Below are positions 48,726 to 60,960 of a DNA stretch of 64,000 nt, in pieces (the stretch's first letter is position 1; each line of letters starts with the position of its first letter). The translations under genes and the position numbers were made by a program. Origin of the DNA: Gnetum montanum (taxonomy: Eukaryota; Streptophyta; Gnetopsida; Gnetales; Gnetaceae); assembly GCA_015680685.1 (NCBI GenBank), contig MNCI01012642.1, positions 189,350-253,349 on the forward strand. The letters run 5' to 3'. Under the pieces are notes generated by a model. It did not search any database. It saw only the letters and a program-made list of their open reading frames with translations, and was not told the origin of the DNA.

Positions 48726-49000
48726 ACAAAGGAAGTTATATTATTTATGTGTGAGAATGTGGGAAGATTCCATAGCAACGTGGGTAAGTTGACTTGTCAA
48801 CGTGAGTAAGTTTTCAGTGTGTGTAACATCAGCATGAGTGTCAGTGTGTGTAACCTTAGTGTGAGTGACTAGGATTAGCGTGACTAAGTCAAACTAGGCT
48901 TTAGTTTTAGCACTTGATCTATGCACTATTTAATAGGTAGCGTGATAAAGGTTTTGATAGGACAATAAACAAGTATGCCCTCCTTCAAGTGCCAATTTAT

Positions 49001-50562
49001 TGTACTGACCTAAATCATTGCTGTAAGGCTGGAAGGGAAAACAAACATCAAAAGATCATCGGGTAGACACAGCTGACCCTGCCTTCACCCGAGGGCAAGC
49101 TAGAAAAGTAAATGAAGGTAGAGTGCCTTGGATAATCTGCATGCAAATCAACCAAGGACTTCCCTAAGTGTAAACTATGGCTTGCGCTGGGGTTATCGTG
49201 ACTGATGTTTTAGATGTAAACAAAACACATTAAATCTAAATGTACACAGAACATATTACATGAAAAACGTAAACTGAATGTAAAGCAGAGTAAACAAAAT
49301 AATGGCTGGAAAAATGAACTGTATTGTATTGCTTAGAAAGGATATGCATTGGTCAAAGTGTAGCTGCACATGTGGATGGCAGGTCAAGCGCCAAGCCCCG
49401 GGGTGATGTGATGTGATGTGATGCATTTCAGAATGCTTGGATGCTAGGAGTTAAATGTGCCAAGTGCCCAAGGAATGTTGGTCTGAGTTTCCTAAGCCGT
49501 CAACCTTCAAAATTGCCAACCCCATTTATGTGAATTGATAGGGTATTTATAGGGTTTGGCCAGGTTCGGGCACGGAATTCATGGATGGAATCAACAATTG
49601 AGAAATGAGAGGAAAACGGATCATGTGACACATGTTCGATGGATAGCTGTGTGTGAGTTGGACGTGTGTGGGCAAGCTACATTTTTGACTAGGTGCATTG
49701 TATCTTACAACATGTGACAACTCACTCAAGCTAGCTTACACTCATGAAAGCACAATTCAGAGCATTAGAACTCGATGAATGATGAAAATTTACAATGAAA
49801 TAACAAAGGAAATTGACTCTGGATCATTTGAAACTTTTGGATTCATGACTTGAGTGCTGCAGCATGTTGATTTGAGTGGTTCCATGGCTATTTGAGACGT
49901 CTCCACCTGATCAGGACTTCCAGCGTGAGTTGATTTTGTCGCAGCGTGTCTTAGCATGTCTTCAGCATGTGTACGCTACACTCACGTTACACTCACACTG
50001 CAACGTGACCTCAACGTGACCTTAGCATGAGTGAGTAAAGACTTATAATTTTTCACCAAATTTTGAACTTTGAAGGCTGAATCCTAAGTGCAAGAACTAT
50101 CTGGCTATGGTTGATCTTGAGAGTCAGAAACTGAGGTTGAAAATGACTTGTTTTGAGCTATTTATGGCAGGTCACTCTAGACTCACGCTGCAGTGTGACC
50201 ACAATGTGACTTGTAGCGTGACCTCAAAAACTTCTAAAAACTTGCAATTTTGAGCTGAAATCTGGCATTCTGAAGGCTGGGACTTGAAGGTGGGACTGAA
50301 AGCTATTAAGGATAAACCTGAGGATGACTTGCACCTTGGAAATCAAGTCATTTTTGGGCTTAGTTTGGAGGTTATGAAAGTTGGTCACGTTGGACTCACG
50401 CTGCCAACGTGACCACATCATGTCCTGCAGCATGACCTGCACTTTTTGACTTGATTTTGATGCTATTTGGAGTTGCTCATGTTGAGGGTAAGCTAGCTTG
50501 ACAGCGTGAGCAAGCTAGCTTGAGCAAGTTGGGCTTGACCTCCATTTCTTAGTGGTGTTTCA
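49001..50562 (-). repeat. Tat-1 5' LTR
   Basis: 1,562 bp, collinear with the 3' LTR. TATAAATA reads minus at 49544-49551. U3 (about 49900-50440) again carries many AGCGTGACC / CACGCTGC words. The bases just inside it read minus TTGGCACTTGAAGG, a candidate primer site I cannot assign to a tRNA. Confidence 0.87.
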
Positions 50563-51292
50563 CTCCCATCTAGCCATTTCTCCTTCTTCTTTTGCTACTA
50601 ACTTAATAAGATCTTGGAGTTGATGGGTTCATAGTTCACATAGTTGGCCTTGGTTGTGCCTCCCTAAGCTTTCCCTTGTTTCATTACGAAGCCCATCTAT
50701 GATGTGGTATATTAGCCTTTCCTTGGAGAATCCATGGCCTGGGCAATTGTTTAACAATGCATAGTATCTTTCTAAGGCCATGTCCAAGGGTTCATGTTAT
50801 GCTTGTTTCCATTCTTGGATTTGTCTCCTCAAGGCTGACACTCTTGCATAGGTTTGATATCTTTCATTGAAGAGTTCTACCATTGTTGGCCAATGTCGAA
50901 ATTGATTTTGGTCTTAAGGACCTGTATCATACTTTTGCTTGGCCAACGAGTGTCATAGGAAAGAGCTTAAGTTTTTTCCATCCATTATCAATATTGTTCC
51001 ATACACAGGCGTCATGGAAGGCTTGTAAATGACGTTTTTGATCTAAATCATAACCTCTTGAAAATTTGGGAAAGTTGTTTAAATCAAGCCTGGGTATACG
51101 GCTTTTCTTGCAATGCTTGTGGGATATTTGAATAGCCTCTTGTATATGCATTAGGCTATTAGTGGCCAATAGGGGTACCCCTACATGAAATTGAGTACTC
51201 CAAACTTCGTCTTCTTCACCATATAATTTGTTGGTTCTCTAATGAATTTCCCTACTAGTTGTTGCATTATCGTAGTCTTGTAAGAGAGACAT
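50563..51292 (-). pseudogene. Ath-4 gag, 5' part (right of Tat-1)
   Basis: Begins at ATG 51292 (M-S-L-L-Q-D-Y-D), with a stop 17 codons on, then the capsid core P-R-L-D-L-N-N-F-P-K-F ... L-Q-A-F-H-D-A-C (51169-50927), E-L-F-N-E-R-Y-Q-T-Y and C-P-G-H-G-F-S. It ends at the Tat-1 insertion after K-E-E-G-E-M-A and continues at 41816. Confidence 0.8.
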
Positions 51293-51407
51293 TGTTGTGA
51301 ATTTGTGTGTGATTTATTTGAAATTATTATTATTTTTTAAAATATATGTTGTTAATACTTTGTTACAACAATCTTATATGATGTAACTAATCTAGATAAC
51401 TAGCATT

Positions 51408-51426
51408 GTCCCCAGTAGCAGTGCCA
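51408..51426 (-). other. Ath-4 primer binding site, decayed
   Basis: Minus strand TGGCACTGCTACTGGGGAC, one base from the LTR. It differs from the Ath-2 site at five of 19 positions, all transitions. Confidence 0.82.
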
Positions 51427-51427
51427 A

Positions 51428-52293
51428 TGATGAGTGGCGAGGTACCCCTACACTCAACCATACGAATACAAGTGTTTCACGCATGATCCTCTGCAGATGG
51501 GCTAGTTGTGATACCTAGATAGTTACTCATTGATCGTAGTTTGTTGTCTTCCCATCTGGACTAGTATATGCTTTGTCATGTATGGTATAGTCCAAAGTGA
51601 GGTGTATGATGTGGTTTTAACCTAGTGCTACTCCTAGAGGCAAAGGAAAATAACTTTAATTAAGCTAGGAGGAAAAAGGGAGAGAGAGTTAAGCTAATAG
51701 GACATAGGGAGAGAGTGTGTGTCTAAGCTAGCCTAAGTGCAATGAGCATCCATTCCTCAATCATCCATACACATATTGGACCTCGTGCACGACTACTATT
51801 GGGATTACCAAGCACATGGCCTAGGTATGCTACTGGGATACCAAGTATTCACACTTGAATGCTCATGATTAAGTTGTACTCATTCTACATTTAAGGAGTT
51901 TAGGGTGAAGAGATATTAACTATGAAAAAAATAATTAAATAATTAAACTAAGTGGATGTTGTAATGATGAAGTAATCTTGATCTTTATTTCCCGTCATGT
52001 CCGCATCCAAGTACGTCACACTCGAATAAAGGTTCCATACAATTACAATCATAACACTATAGGCATGCACTGGGAGAAAGGGTTAAGAGGAAAAAATGAC
52101 AAAAAAAACTCTACTCTAATACTAAACTGGCCTCCTTTAAATCCTTGCACCTACATGTGTATTTATAGGCCAGCATAGGAGTCACGATATCGGGCATTCG
52201 ATATTGCAAGCCAAGCCACGATATCACATACCTGATATTGCATACGCGATATCGTAGGTGCGATATTGAGACCTAATGAATTATGGTTCATTA
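51428..52293 (-). repeat. Ath-4 5' LTR
   Basis: 866 bp, highly similar to 34940-35810. TATA minus at about 52161-52168. Six GATATC or GATATT sites between 52185 and 52268, better kept than in the partner LTR. Confidence 0.9.
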
Positions 52294-54100
52294 GTAGTAC
52301 ATTGGCCTACTACTACAAGCCATCACATGAACCTATAAGGATTGATGTGTCTCTTTTTGCTATAGTGCCTCTCTTTATGCTATTGTTGCGTATCTCTTGG
52401 CCATTGTTGCTACCTCCCTTAGCCACTACCACCTCCACCTTTCTTTCTTTCTTGTATACTACTTTTCTCATCATCCAGCATGGTAGATAGACACATTCAT
52501 CATTGTCACCTATGTAATTTTTACAAAACTTATTAATAATTTTGGTATATGTAATGTTCGTGAGCATCAAGAGCACTATGCACTCCAACCTCCTAAGTGC
52601 CAAGAGCATCATGGACTCCAACTTTTCTTGCTAATTTACCATGAAAAGTCAATCACATAATGATAAAATATAAATTCATAATTTTTCAATTACAGAGAAA
52701 TTAAAAATTCTATCAATTAACAAAAAAGTCCTAAAATCCATCAAATAACTTCAAATTTGGTATTTTAACAAAAAAGTTTAAATATGAAAACATAGTCATA
52801 ATTTGAATAACAGATCAAATTGATCATTTGCTAGCAATTAAGATAATAATTTCATAATTAAGCATGCTCATCTTGAAGTAGTGCTAGGATGGATGACATC
52901 TTGGAAATTCTTGAAAAACATAAAATTTTTGGCAACTCAAAAAGAAGATAACTTTTGAATTCAACATCTATTTTCAACAAAATAAGAGTCAATTTTAATA
53001 GATTTGGATCTTTTAGACATAACAAAATGATTAGAATTAGCTTATGAAATTCCAAAAATCAATTTATGAAGTCATTTTCAAAGCCATTATAAGACATGAA
53101 AACTTAATTTGCAACCCAAAAATTGAGTGTTTTTAGCCAAATTTGGCCTTCCTAGTCTAGTTGAGACATCATTCAACTTCTAAACCTAGTTAAGACATGA
53201 TTCAATCAAATAGGTGGTAGAATTTTATTTTCATAGTATTTCTAACCCATTCAAGGAACTAATTAGCCACTTCCAAAACCCATAAAATGGAATAGTGAGG
53301 GCAATGGATAATTATCCTACCTTATCTCCTCAGCCTACTAATGTTTGAAACTGATAGAGTACATTGGAAAACTATGGAGTCCCACATCCATGATTAAATG
53401 GATGCTATTGAGCAACAAATTAATGAGATTAGAGCATTTAATATGAGATCCATTAATAAAATCAAGGGTTTAAGAAGTGTATGTAAGACATTTCAAAGGA
53501 GATTAGGATATTATCCAATAACTTGAAAGAGAAATGCTCTGAAGTCCAAGGAAAGAAGTATTCCTTTGTGGACTCTATTAGAAAATTAACTAACCATTCA
53601 CCCAACCCCACAATCAAAATGAATATCCATGAAAGAACAAAACTATTTGATATGGGCATGGTTATTACCTAGTCCATAAGAAACAACCTAAATAATTCAT
53701 TTTAGATGGTTCCTAGTCTCTAGTACCACCAAGACACAGATACCCCCAAAGAGCTTCTTGTTGGTTTTTAATGAGTTCGATATGATTAAGTATGTTTAAT
53801 AATAATGATCAATTCCTAGAGTAATAAAAAATTTCTAAGAAATTATTTCTCCTAGTTGTTTCTTAAAGTAATTAAATAAATCAAATAGCTCTCCTTTGAT
53901 CCTAGCATCAAATCAAAATTATGTTAATGATGAAAACTATTCCTATGTTAATCTAACTTAGAATTGACACTTAAAGAAGCTATTTTGTTCAATAAAAATA
54001 ACAAAAATATGTTAAACCTCTAATATAAAGAAAATAATTCATTCCAAAACTATCAACCCACTCATATGTAGTTATACAATATTAAAGCTAGACAAAATAG
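52294..54100. other. AT-rich intergenic sequence
   Basis: After the Ath-4 target duplication I recognise no gene or element end. Short open frames (52266-52621, 52858-53055, 53462-53659) have no family features. Confidence 0.45.
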
Positions 54101-55295
54101 AAAAGCTACTTAATTAGAAATTATAGTTGTAGCGATGGAAAAATTCAGTGCTGGACGGCAAAAAAAATTTCATATAAAATAATTTAACCCCAGATCCATG
54201 AGCCTTGGAAAAGGATCCAAAGTGTCTCAAATAGTCTTTTCAATCACTTAAGAACTTGGGCATCTATTACCAATGTTATAAAAATAAGTGAAAATGTACA
54301 AAGAGGTATTTCAAATGTTAAACTCATTCTAGATGCATGAAATGATATGACAAAACAAAGAAACTACAACTTTATATTAAATGATATAAAAGAAATGTTT
54401 AGAAAATACAAATCATGGACTATGAAGGCTCAAGAGTACAAAAATGCCTTTGAAATTCAATGCAAACAACAAGGTGTATTCTGCCACTAGATCTACACTT
54501 ATCTTTCTCTAGTTGATCTACTATTTGAACTTTTCTTACCATTGGTTCTCTCGGCTTTGAATATTTTGCGTTGAATGAAAATGGTTGTGAACTCTTGGAT
54601 ATTTGCATTTCTCTTAAAGCCTTAAGTTTAGCCAAATGAAAAATGATTCAAAAGCCTGTGAGAATATGAAAACTTTGGCTTAAATAGGTTATGAACATTC
54701 TAAGTTCTTGTTAGTTAATTCTTCCAAGATTGCTACAAAATTTCTAACAAATTCTGTAATTTTTTTGAACACATTTTTATAGCATGTGATAAATTTTAAT
54801 TGATTTCTAACTTCACACGTTGCTTTTCTAGCATGTGGAACTAGGGTTCCTAGCATGTGGAAGCAAAGCCCAAATCCCATATGCTACCTCCACATGCCAT
54901 ATAGCATGTGGAGCTAAAATATACATCATGTGAGATGAAAATGTCAATTTTTGTAGCTTGTGAAGTATTTTAGCCCCTAGAAGCTGGAATAAATGGAAAT
55001 TGTAGCTTGTGGAGAATTTTTTGGCTTCTAAAAGTTTGGATACAAGGCATTTATAGCTTGTGAAGAATTTTTAGCCTTCACAAGTTGGAATGCATGGGAT
55101 TTGTAGCTTGTGCGCTACAAATCTCAATATTTTATGTTTAGAAACTACCTAAAATTTTATCAATACAAGGCCATAATGTAGTATTCTTGGCAAAATAAGG
55201 AAATTATTTCTACCTTTTTATTTCAACCAAATCACAACAAGAATTTTGGCTATAGGCTTTTAGTCTACAACATTAGTTTTCTTTGAGGTGTTTCA
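54100..55295 (-). repeat. Tat-2: Tat-like LTR remnant
   Basis: The right end matches Tat-1: TGAAACACC on the minus strand, preceded by ACAAAGAGGGAACAA. A TATA-like CTATTTAAG reads minus near 54674-54682. U3 carries repeated TAGCATGTGG words (54810-54910) and a 50-bp tandem repeat. The left boundary is a guess; similarity to Tat-1 fades there. Confidence 0.55.
54953..55118. repeat. About 50-bp tandem repeat in the Tat-2 LTR
   Basis: Units beginning RTAGCTTGTGRAG start at 54953, 55002, 55053 and 55103 (periods 49, 51, 50). Each contains a TTTTAGCC-type block and an AAGTTGGAAT-type block. The last unit is partial. Confidence 0.85.
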
Positions 55296-56327
55296 TTGTT
55301 CCCTCTTTGTTTAACCCAAGACACATCAACAAGAAACATGAAACATTGAAGCAAGTTCATCATCAATGCTCCCTCTCCATGCTTGATTCTATAGTTGTCA
55401 AACCATGCCAAGGAGTGGTCATGATAGTGAAATAAGGTCACAATGTGATGTTGAGAGTTTGGGATGAAATAATGACTACATTGGCTATGAGAGCATGGTC
55501 ACTTAGGTTAACAAGGAATTCCAAATGTTGACATCATGGTCATAGTATAGTGGTGACATGTGTGCTAGCTAAAAATATTTTTGTGCTTCATGCTTGAAAT
55601 ACTAGTTACTTGATAATGTGTTAGAAAAACTATCACTTCCTTCTTGGGCTTCTTTGGCCACTCAGCTCCTTCCTTTCTTTGTTTGGATCCATCTATTTGA
55701 TTGACTTTAGGCTACACTAGGCACTTGGCTTTTCTTGGTTATATGCTTCCTCATTTTTTATAAGAGTAAAATCTTCATTGAGTTTCATTTCCAGGGATAA
55801 ATTTTGTTTTGTTTTCTCATTGATTAAGATGTGTTACATTTAATAAACTTGATTGCAAAGCATGTTAAAGGAGACGTCACATGGCCATAGTGCATGAATG
55901 TCAAACATAGGTCTTCGTTGTTATTAGGGTAAAGATAGCCATAATTTGGCTATGGGGTTATGGCATAAAAGGGTAATGGAAGTGATATCAGGAAAAACCT
56001 CTTAGTAGTGTGGGACAAGCTAACCAAATCTCATGAATCGAGATCATGTGGGAACTCACTATTGCAATGAGTTACATAGTTTTGATTACTTCAAGCTTCA
56101 TCCTACAAGAAATTCTCTAAGAGGCTAAGAAAACAAATTAAAGAATACATGTGATTATAAGAGATTGCATAAGGCCACATGAGGCAACAAGTAGATACAA
56201 TTGGTATAACATGAAAAACTATAGTTTGTTTCACAGATTTATACAAAGTTTGTAGTACTTTTATTATCCTAAAAAGAAAGAGATAAGAGGTCACACTAGC
56301 TAGCTTACTATAGGTTACAAAGATCAT
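55296..56327 (-). other. Tat-2 internal 3' part, cut by Ath-5
   Basis: Noncoding-like sequence following the Tat-2 polypurine tract, interrupted at 56328 by the Ath-5 LTR. No RT or integrase motif was found. Confidence 0.45.
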
Positions 56328-57181
56328 TGATGAGTGATGAGGTACCCCTATGCCCAACTAGACAAATCATAGGTTTTTATGTGCAATTTGGTCAAATTCT
56401 GAAGACTTTAATTACCAAGTAAGCTAGAGTTAAATAGTGCATGTGTGTTATTTGTTCGTTGTCTTCCTAGTCCCACTTGTGAAATGCAATTGTATGGTTA
56501 ACTATGACTGAGGCATAATATTTTTGTTATTTTGTGTTTTATCAATTTACTCACCTAGAACAAGAATGAATGTGAGAGTGATTAAGTTCTAAGAAAACTA
56601 TGATCTAATCTAGCCTAACACGAGTAATCGTTCCCACTTCTTGGATACATCCTAAACTTTGTGTTAACACTGTTGGGTTGTCAAATGCTAACCGTTTTTG
56701 AGCTACCAAGTGTCACACCTATGTTCGAAGGGGTCGTGCTTGTGTATTTGAATCAGTTGCTTAATTAATCATAATTAATTACTACATGAATCACATTAAT
56801 GTAAATTACATGAAATCACAATATATATAAATGCATAAGAAAGAAAGTCTCAAGTGTTGCAAGGTGAATCAAAGAGTTTGTCTTTATTCCCAACAAAATG
56901 ATGTGTTCAGGTACATCAATGCTTGAATAAAGATTTGATCAAACTTAGACCTCCTATTGCAGGCACTTAGAAAATATTCTAACTCTCAAATGAACAAACT
57001 ACAAAACTTTTGCTACTTAACTACCAAAAACTACTCTCAATTATGCACTTGGGGTTGTATTTATAGACCCAAGAGTAACCCTATGATATCAAATGTATGA
57101 TATCACATCTTGGGTCATGATATCATGTACCCAATATCATGACCACTCTGATATCGAAGTGTATGAAAACACAATTTATCA
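56328..57181 (-). repeat. Ath-5 3' LTR
   Basis: 854 bp; minus strand starts TGATAAATTGTG after TGTGGGGGTA and ends ATCACTCATCA. TATA near 57055-57064. GATATC-like sites at 57083-57165 have mostly become TGATATCA. The family motif GCACGACCCCTTCGAACAT reads minus at about 56721-56740. Left flank ATCAT (56323-56327). Confidence 0.88.
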
Positions 57182-59190
57182 TACCCCCACAACTGAATGA
57201 AAACTTATCCTTGAGTATAGAAGAATAGGAACAAGTCCTTTACAGAATATATTAGGAGGTGTGGACTATTTGATTGACATGCAGAGTAACACAGAGAGAA
57301 TAGAAAAATACAAAAGTGCTCAACCATATAACATTATAATTATGTACAAAAATTGGGTGTTCATCACAACAGGAAAGAACACCCTCAGATCCAATAGAAA
57401 TCTAACCCCTCTTAACAATAGAAGAATGAGGGAGAGGTAGAAAAGATCTAGCAGTCTTGAACAATCTCCCATGAGTGATATTATTGCATCCTCCTTGGTG
57501 AAGATAGTCTTACATCCAATCCATGCTCCCCACTGCGATCACAACAAAATCAAAGATTAGTATATAAAGTGTAATAGATAATAGCTGAATACCTTGTCTT
57601 GTCAATGATTTAATCTAGCTGAGTTATGATTGTGATATATTGATTGCTTGATAGTGTTAGTGAAAAGATTGATGAATGGATTAAGTAAGAGAAGTAGTCC
57701 ATAAAATTTTAAAAAAACTTAACACAAGGAATACTGAAAAGAGAGTATAAAATTCACAATAATAAAAAGAAGAATTTCACTAAAAACAATTGTGAACATG
57801 TGTACAATTGGATGGCATGGATGGGGTAAATAAAAAGAATTCAATTGTAACAATGTCTAAGGGTAAAGAACTTAACTTAACCAAACCAAAACATATGCAA
57901 GTGGGTCCTTCCCAAAGTAGGCACAGGTCTTTTATGCCCTTGCATAACTTCAAACTAAGTCTATGGGCTCCATGTATGATTAATGGTTACAGAAAGTTAA
58001 GTACAAAAACCCAAAAGTAACTGACTGAGAAACCCAACACATCTAACTAGAACATTGAATCAAAACATGAAACTGGTAGTGAGGTGAGGCATGAAAAGCA
58101 TATATGGATGACAGATAGAATGGAATGGAATTCTTAATTATGGTCACATGAAGCCCGTTGTGGAGTTTGTGATTAAATGACTTGGTAGGATCCAGCCTCA
58201 GTCTAAACCAAAGCCAACCACTTTCAGTGATTTCTCATCAACATTCTAAGACTAGTCCATCCCCTAAGACACAAGAATGCTTCCACAAAACAACCATTAT
58301 TCCAAATTGGAGAGAAAGTAGAAAGTGAGAAAGGTCCTTAGTTAGAGGAGAAAAAACAAGTCCCATAACTAGTACTTGTAGCCCTTTTATTTGGTCTAAG
58401 GGGTGTGCTTTGAATTCCCATGTTTTTCTTTTTTTTTTTAATGGAAACCACACCATGCAAAGACCCATGCATTTTCATATTTATTTTATCCAAGGGGTGT
58501 GCTTTGAATAATCATATTTTTTTATGAGGACCACACCATGCAAGGACTTGTTTGACTTCCTATTGTGAAATAACATAAAATGGTGAGAAGCTCACAAGAA
58601 CACTCCCACACATAGGAAAATAGAAAAGCACAAAGAATATTGCATCACTTTGAAGCCACACCCTATCGAAACCTTTGATTCCTTTCCAATTCCAGAAACT
58701 ACACAAGTCACTAATTTATTAAAGTTGCATTAATGAAGAATGGTCTACATGTTTCCAAAACAAGAAAAATCATAGAGTATGTGGATGGGTGGATGATGTG
58801 GACTCACTACCTGTTACATGAAAAGAAACCATGTTCCAATCATTAGTAACGACATTCAAAGTTAGAAACTAGACATCAACGATCAAATTACAAATGAAAC
58901 ATACCACCATTGAGTAGCATATTACCATGGTACCTAAGACCTTATTAACAAAAAGAGTAGAGAAACACATCAAACATAATCAAACATAAAAGAAAGTAAA
59001 AAAGTAGGCAATAAATATTGAATATAAAACAAAAACTTAGAAAAGAATAAATAACTTGAAAAAAAAAAGATGTAAAACAAAGAATATGAAAACAAAAAGT
59101 TGTAAAACCAAAAATGTATTTAAAAAATTCAAAATATTTAGAAGCCACATAAAGTGTTAGTATGGATGGCCATCTCCCCCACAACTAAGT
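57182..59190 (-). other. Ath-5 3' noncoding region
   Basis: Holds the conserved block (about 58130-58560). Part of it, AAGGGGTGTGCTTTGAAT to CCACACCATGCAA, is duplicated with a 94-bp offset (58398 and 58492). The A-rich tract lies at 58940-59150. There is no third ORF between this block and the LTR. Confidence 0.72.
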
Positions 59191-60450
59191 TGGAAGGGGG
59201 AGATCCAAAATATTGAGCATGGTTGTCCATCTGTTGAGGTGTCTGTTGAGTTGGTTGGCTTAGGCTCATGGAAAGGTTTCACTTGTTAGATGTTGACTAA
59301 TTGTTTCTTGTCTAGGCTGTCATGTTTATAGATAATCATGGCCCCAAATGGAAAAGTCTCATCAATAATGTAAGGTCCTTACCACAATGTTTGAAATTTT
59401 GTTCATTAGGGTACATGTGTAGGATTCCAATAGAGAACCTTGTCTCCTAGTTGAAACTTAACTTTTCTTATTTTGAGGTCATGACATTTCTTGTTGAATG
59501 TATTATGCATTTTGTTGGATGACAGGACCATTAATTGATTTTCATCTAGCAAGTTGAGATTCATTAGTCATTCTTTCTATGCTAGAATAAGATTCAAGTC
59601 AAGGTCACAGGTCGTAGAGAGTGTACGAAGCTCAAATTGGATGGGCAATGTTGGTAGTTTTCCAAACACAAGCTCATAGGGAGAATAACATATGGGAAGC
59701 TTCCATGTGGAGCGATAGGCCCAAAGGGCATCATTTAATTTGGTGCTCCAGTCCCTTTAATGGTGCATGTTAGAATTTTTGTAATCTCCTGATTATCTAC
59801 CTCAACTTGACCATTGGCTTGGGGGTGATATGGTGTTGTGAGTTTGTGCTCAACCCCCAAGCACTGCATAAGTTTTCAGAAAGTGGCACCTGTAAAATGA
59901 GTTCCATTATCAAAAATTAATACACAAGGCATACCAAACCTATTTATGATATTTTGTTGTACAAACTGAGTAGCAGTGGTGGATGTACAATCGGTGATGA
60001 CTGCTGCTTCTGCCCACTTGGTGCAATAGTCAACTATGACTATGATATATGCCTTTCCATTTGATAATGTTGCGATGCAATCTATAAAGTTAATGCCCCA
60101 AATATGAAATTTCTCAAGAGGTTGAATCCATTGTTGTGGCCCCTCTATTCAAGTTGTCATTCCACCATCCCTCTAACAATGCTCACAAGTACAAACAAAT
60201 TGGTGTGCATCACTGAAGATTGTTGGCCAATAACATTCCACCATGAGGATTTTTATGGTCATGCATCTCCCAACATAATGGCCCCCACAAGGGCCTTTGT
60301 GAGCATCCTAGAGCATATGCAATTTATCTGTATTAGGGACACACCAACATACTAGGGCATTAAGATAGACTTTGTAAAGGTTCCTATTAATTTCCATGAA
60401 GTGCTTAACTTGGTGAAGAAATTGTTGTTTCATTTTGGTGTCTAGCCCTT
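59190..60450 (-). pseudogene. Ath-5 integrase
   Basis: Minus strand reads P-Q-Q-W-I-Q-P-L-E then W-G-I-N-F (near 60090), where the first catalytic Asp is expected. It continues S-N-G-K-A-Y-I-I-V-I-V-D-Y, F-D-N-G-T-H-F (second Asp kept) and A-N-G-Q-V-E-V (Glu kept). The downstream part describes a normal C-terminal domain interrupted by stops. Confidence 0.8.
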
Positions 60451-60459
60451 GTGGTAGTT

Positions 60460-60960
60460 CTTGTTTCAGCAAATAAGTGAGGATGATGTCATACCATTTT
60501 GGTTCATCAAGAATTTATGCATTAATAGCCCTACAAGGAGAGATTCGTTAGGGAACTGATTAGATGAGGGACTTTCTTTCTCCTTGTCATCCCATCTTAG
60601 TCGTGATAAGTGATTTGCGAGCACATTCTCCACACCTTTTTGATCTACCATTGTGAGATCAAACTATTGCAAAATCATGAGCCACCATATAACATAGGGG
60701 CTCACCGTTGGTTTATTCATTAGAAATTAGATGGTGCTATGATCTATGTGCACGAACACTTTATAGTCAAGCACATAATGCCTGAACTTCTCTAAGGCAA
60801 ACACCACTGCCATCAACTCCTTTTCTGGGGTGGTGTAGTATAGTTGTGCACTAGCAATGCTTCGGATTGTGCAGTGAATGTAATATGGAAATTTTTTATC
60901 ATCCATCTGCATAAGCACTACCCCCAGCATAATTTGATACATCAATCATCACATGAAACG
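60460..60960 (-). pseudogene. Ath-5 RNase H
   Basis: 60945-60727 reads Y-T-T-P-E-K-E-L-M-A-V-V-F-A-L-E-K-F-R and V-F-V-H-I-D-H-S. 60651-60466 reads D-Q-K-G-V-E-N-V-L-A-N-H-L-S-R-L, where the family has V-A-D-H-L-S-R-L, so the last catalytic Asp is Asn. Confidence 0.82.

Larger units (their letters stand above)
41817..50562 (-). mobile_element. Tat-1: Tat/Ogre-like element nested in Ath-4 gag, RT and integrase absent
   Basis: LTRs at 41817-43404 and 49001-50562 flank a 5.6-kb interior. CTTCC before (41812-41816) and CTCCC after (50563-50567) form a likely target duplication with one transition. Orientation is minus: gag and protease read minus, the TATA box reads minus, and AAAGAGGGACCAA before TGAAACACC acts as polypurine tract. 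Gag and protease are present; the 2.2 kb after protease holds tandem repeats and no RT, RNase H or integrase motif. It disrupts Ath-4 gag, so it is the younger insertion. Confidence 0.85.
34940..52293 (-). mobile_element. Ath-4: pol-less Athila-like element split by Tat-1
   Basis: A minus-strand element with closely matching LTRs (34940-35810 and 51428-52293) and a likely 5-bp duplication ATAGT / GTAGT (34935-34939 and 52294-52298, one transition). Without Tat-1 it is about 8.6 kb: primer site, gag, A-rich tract, short 3' noncoding part, a long third ORF, polypurine tract. RT, RNase H and integrase are absent; the known gap inside is only 84 N. Confidence 0.9.

Noticed and set aside
52266-52621. 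ORFs on both strands just right of Ath-4
   Set aside because: Partly inside the LTR; no recognisable protein features.
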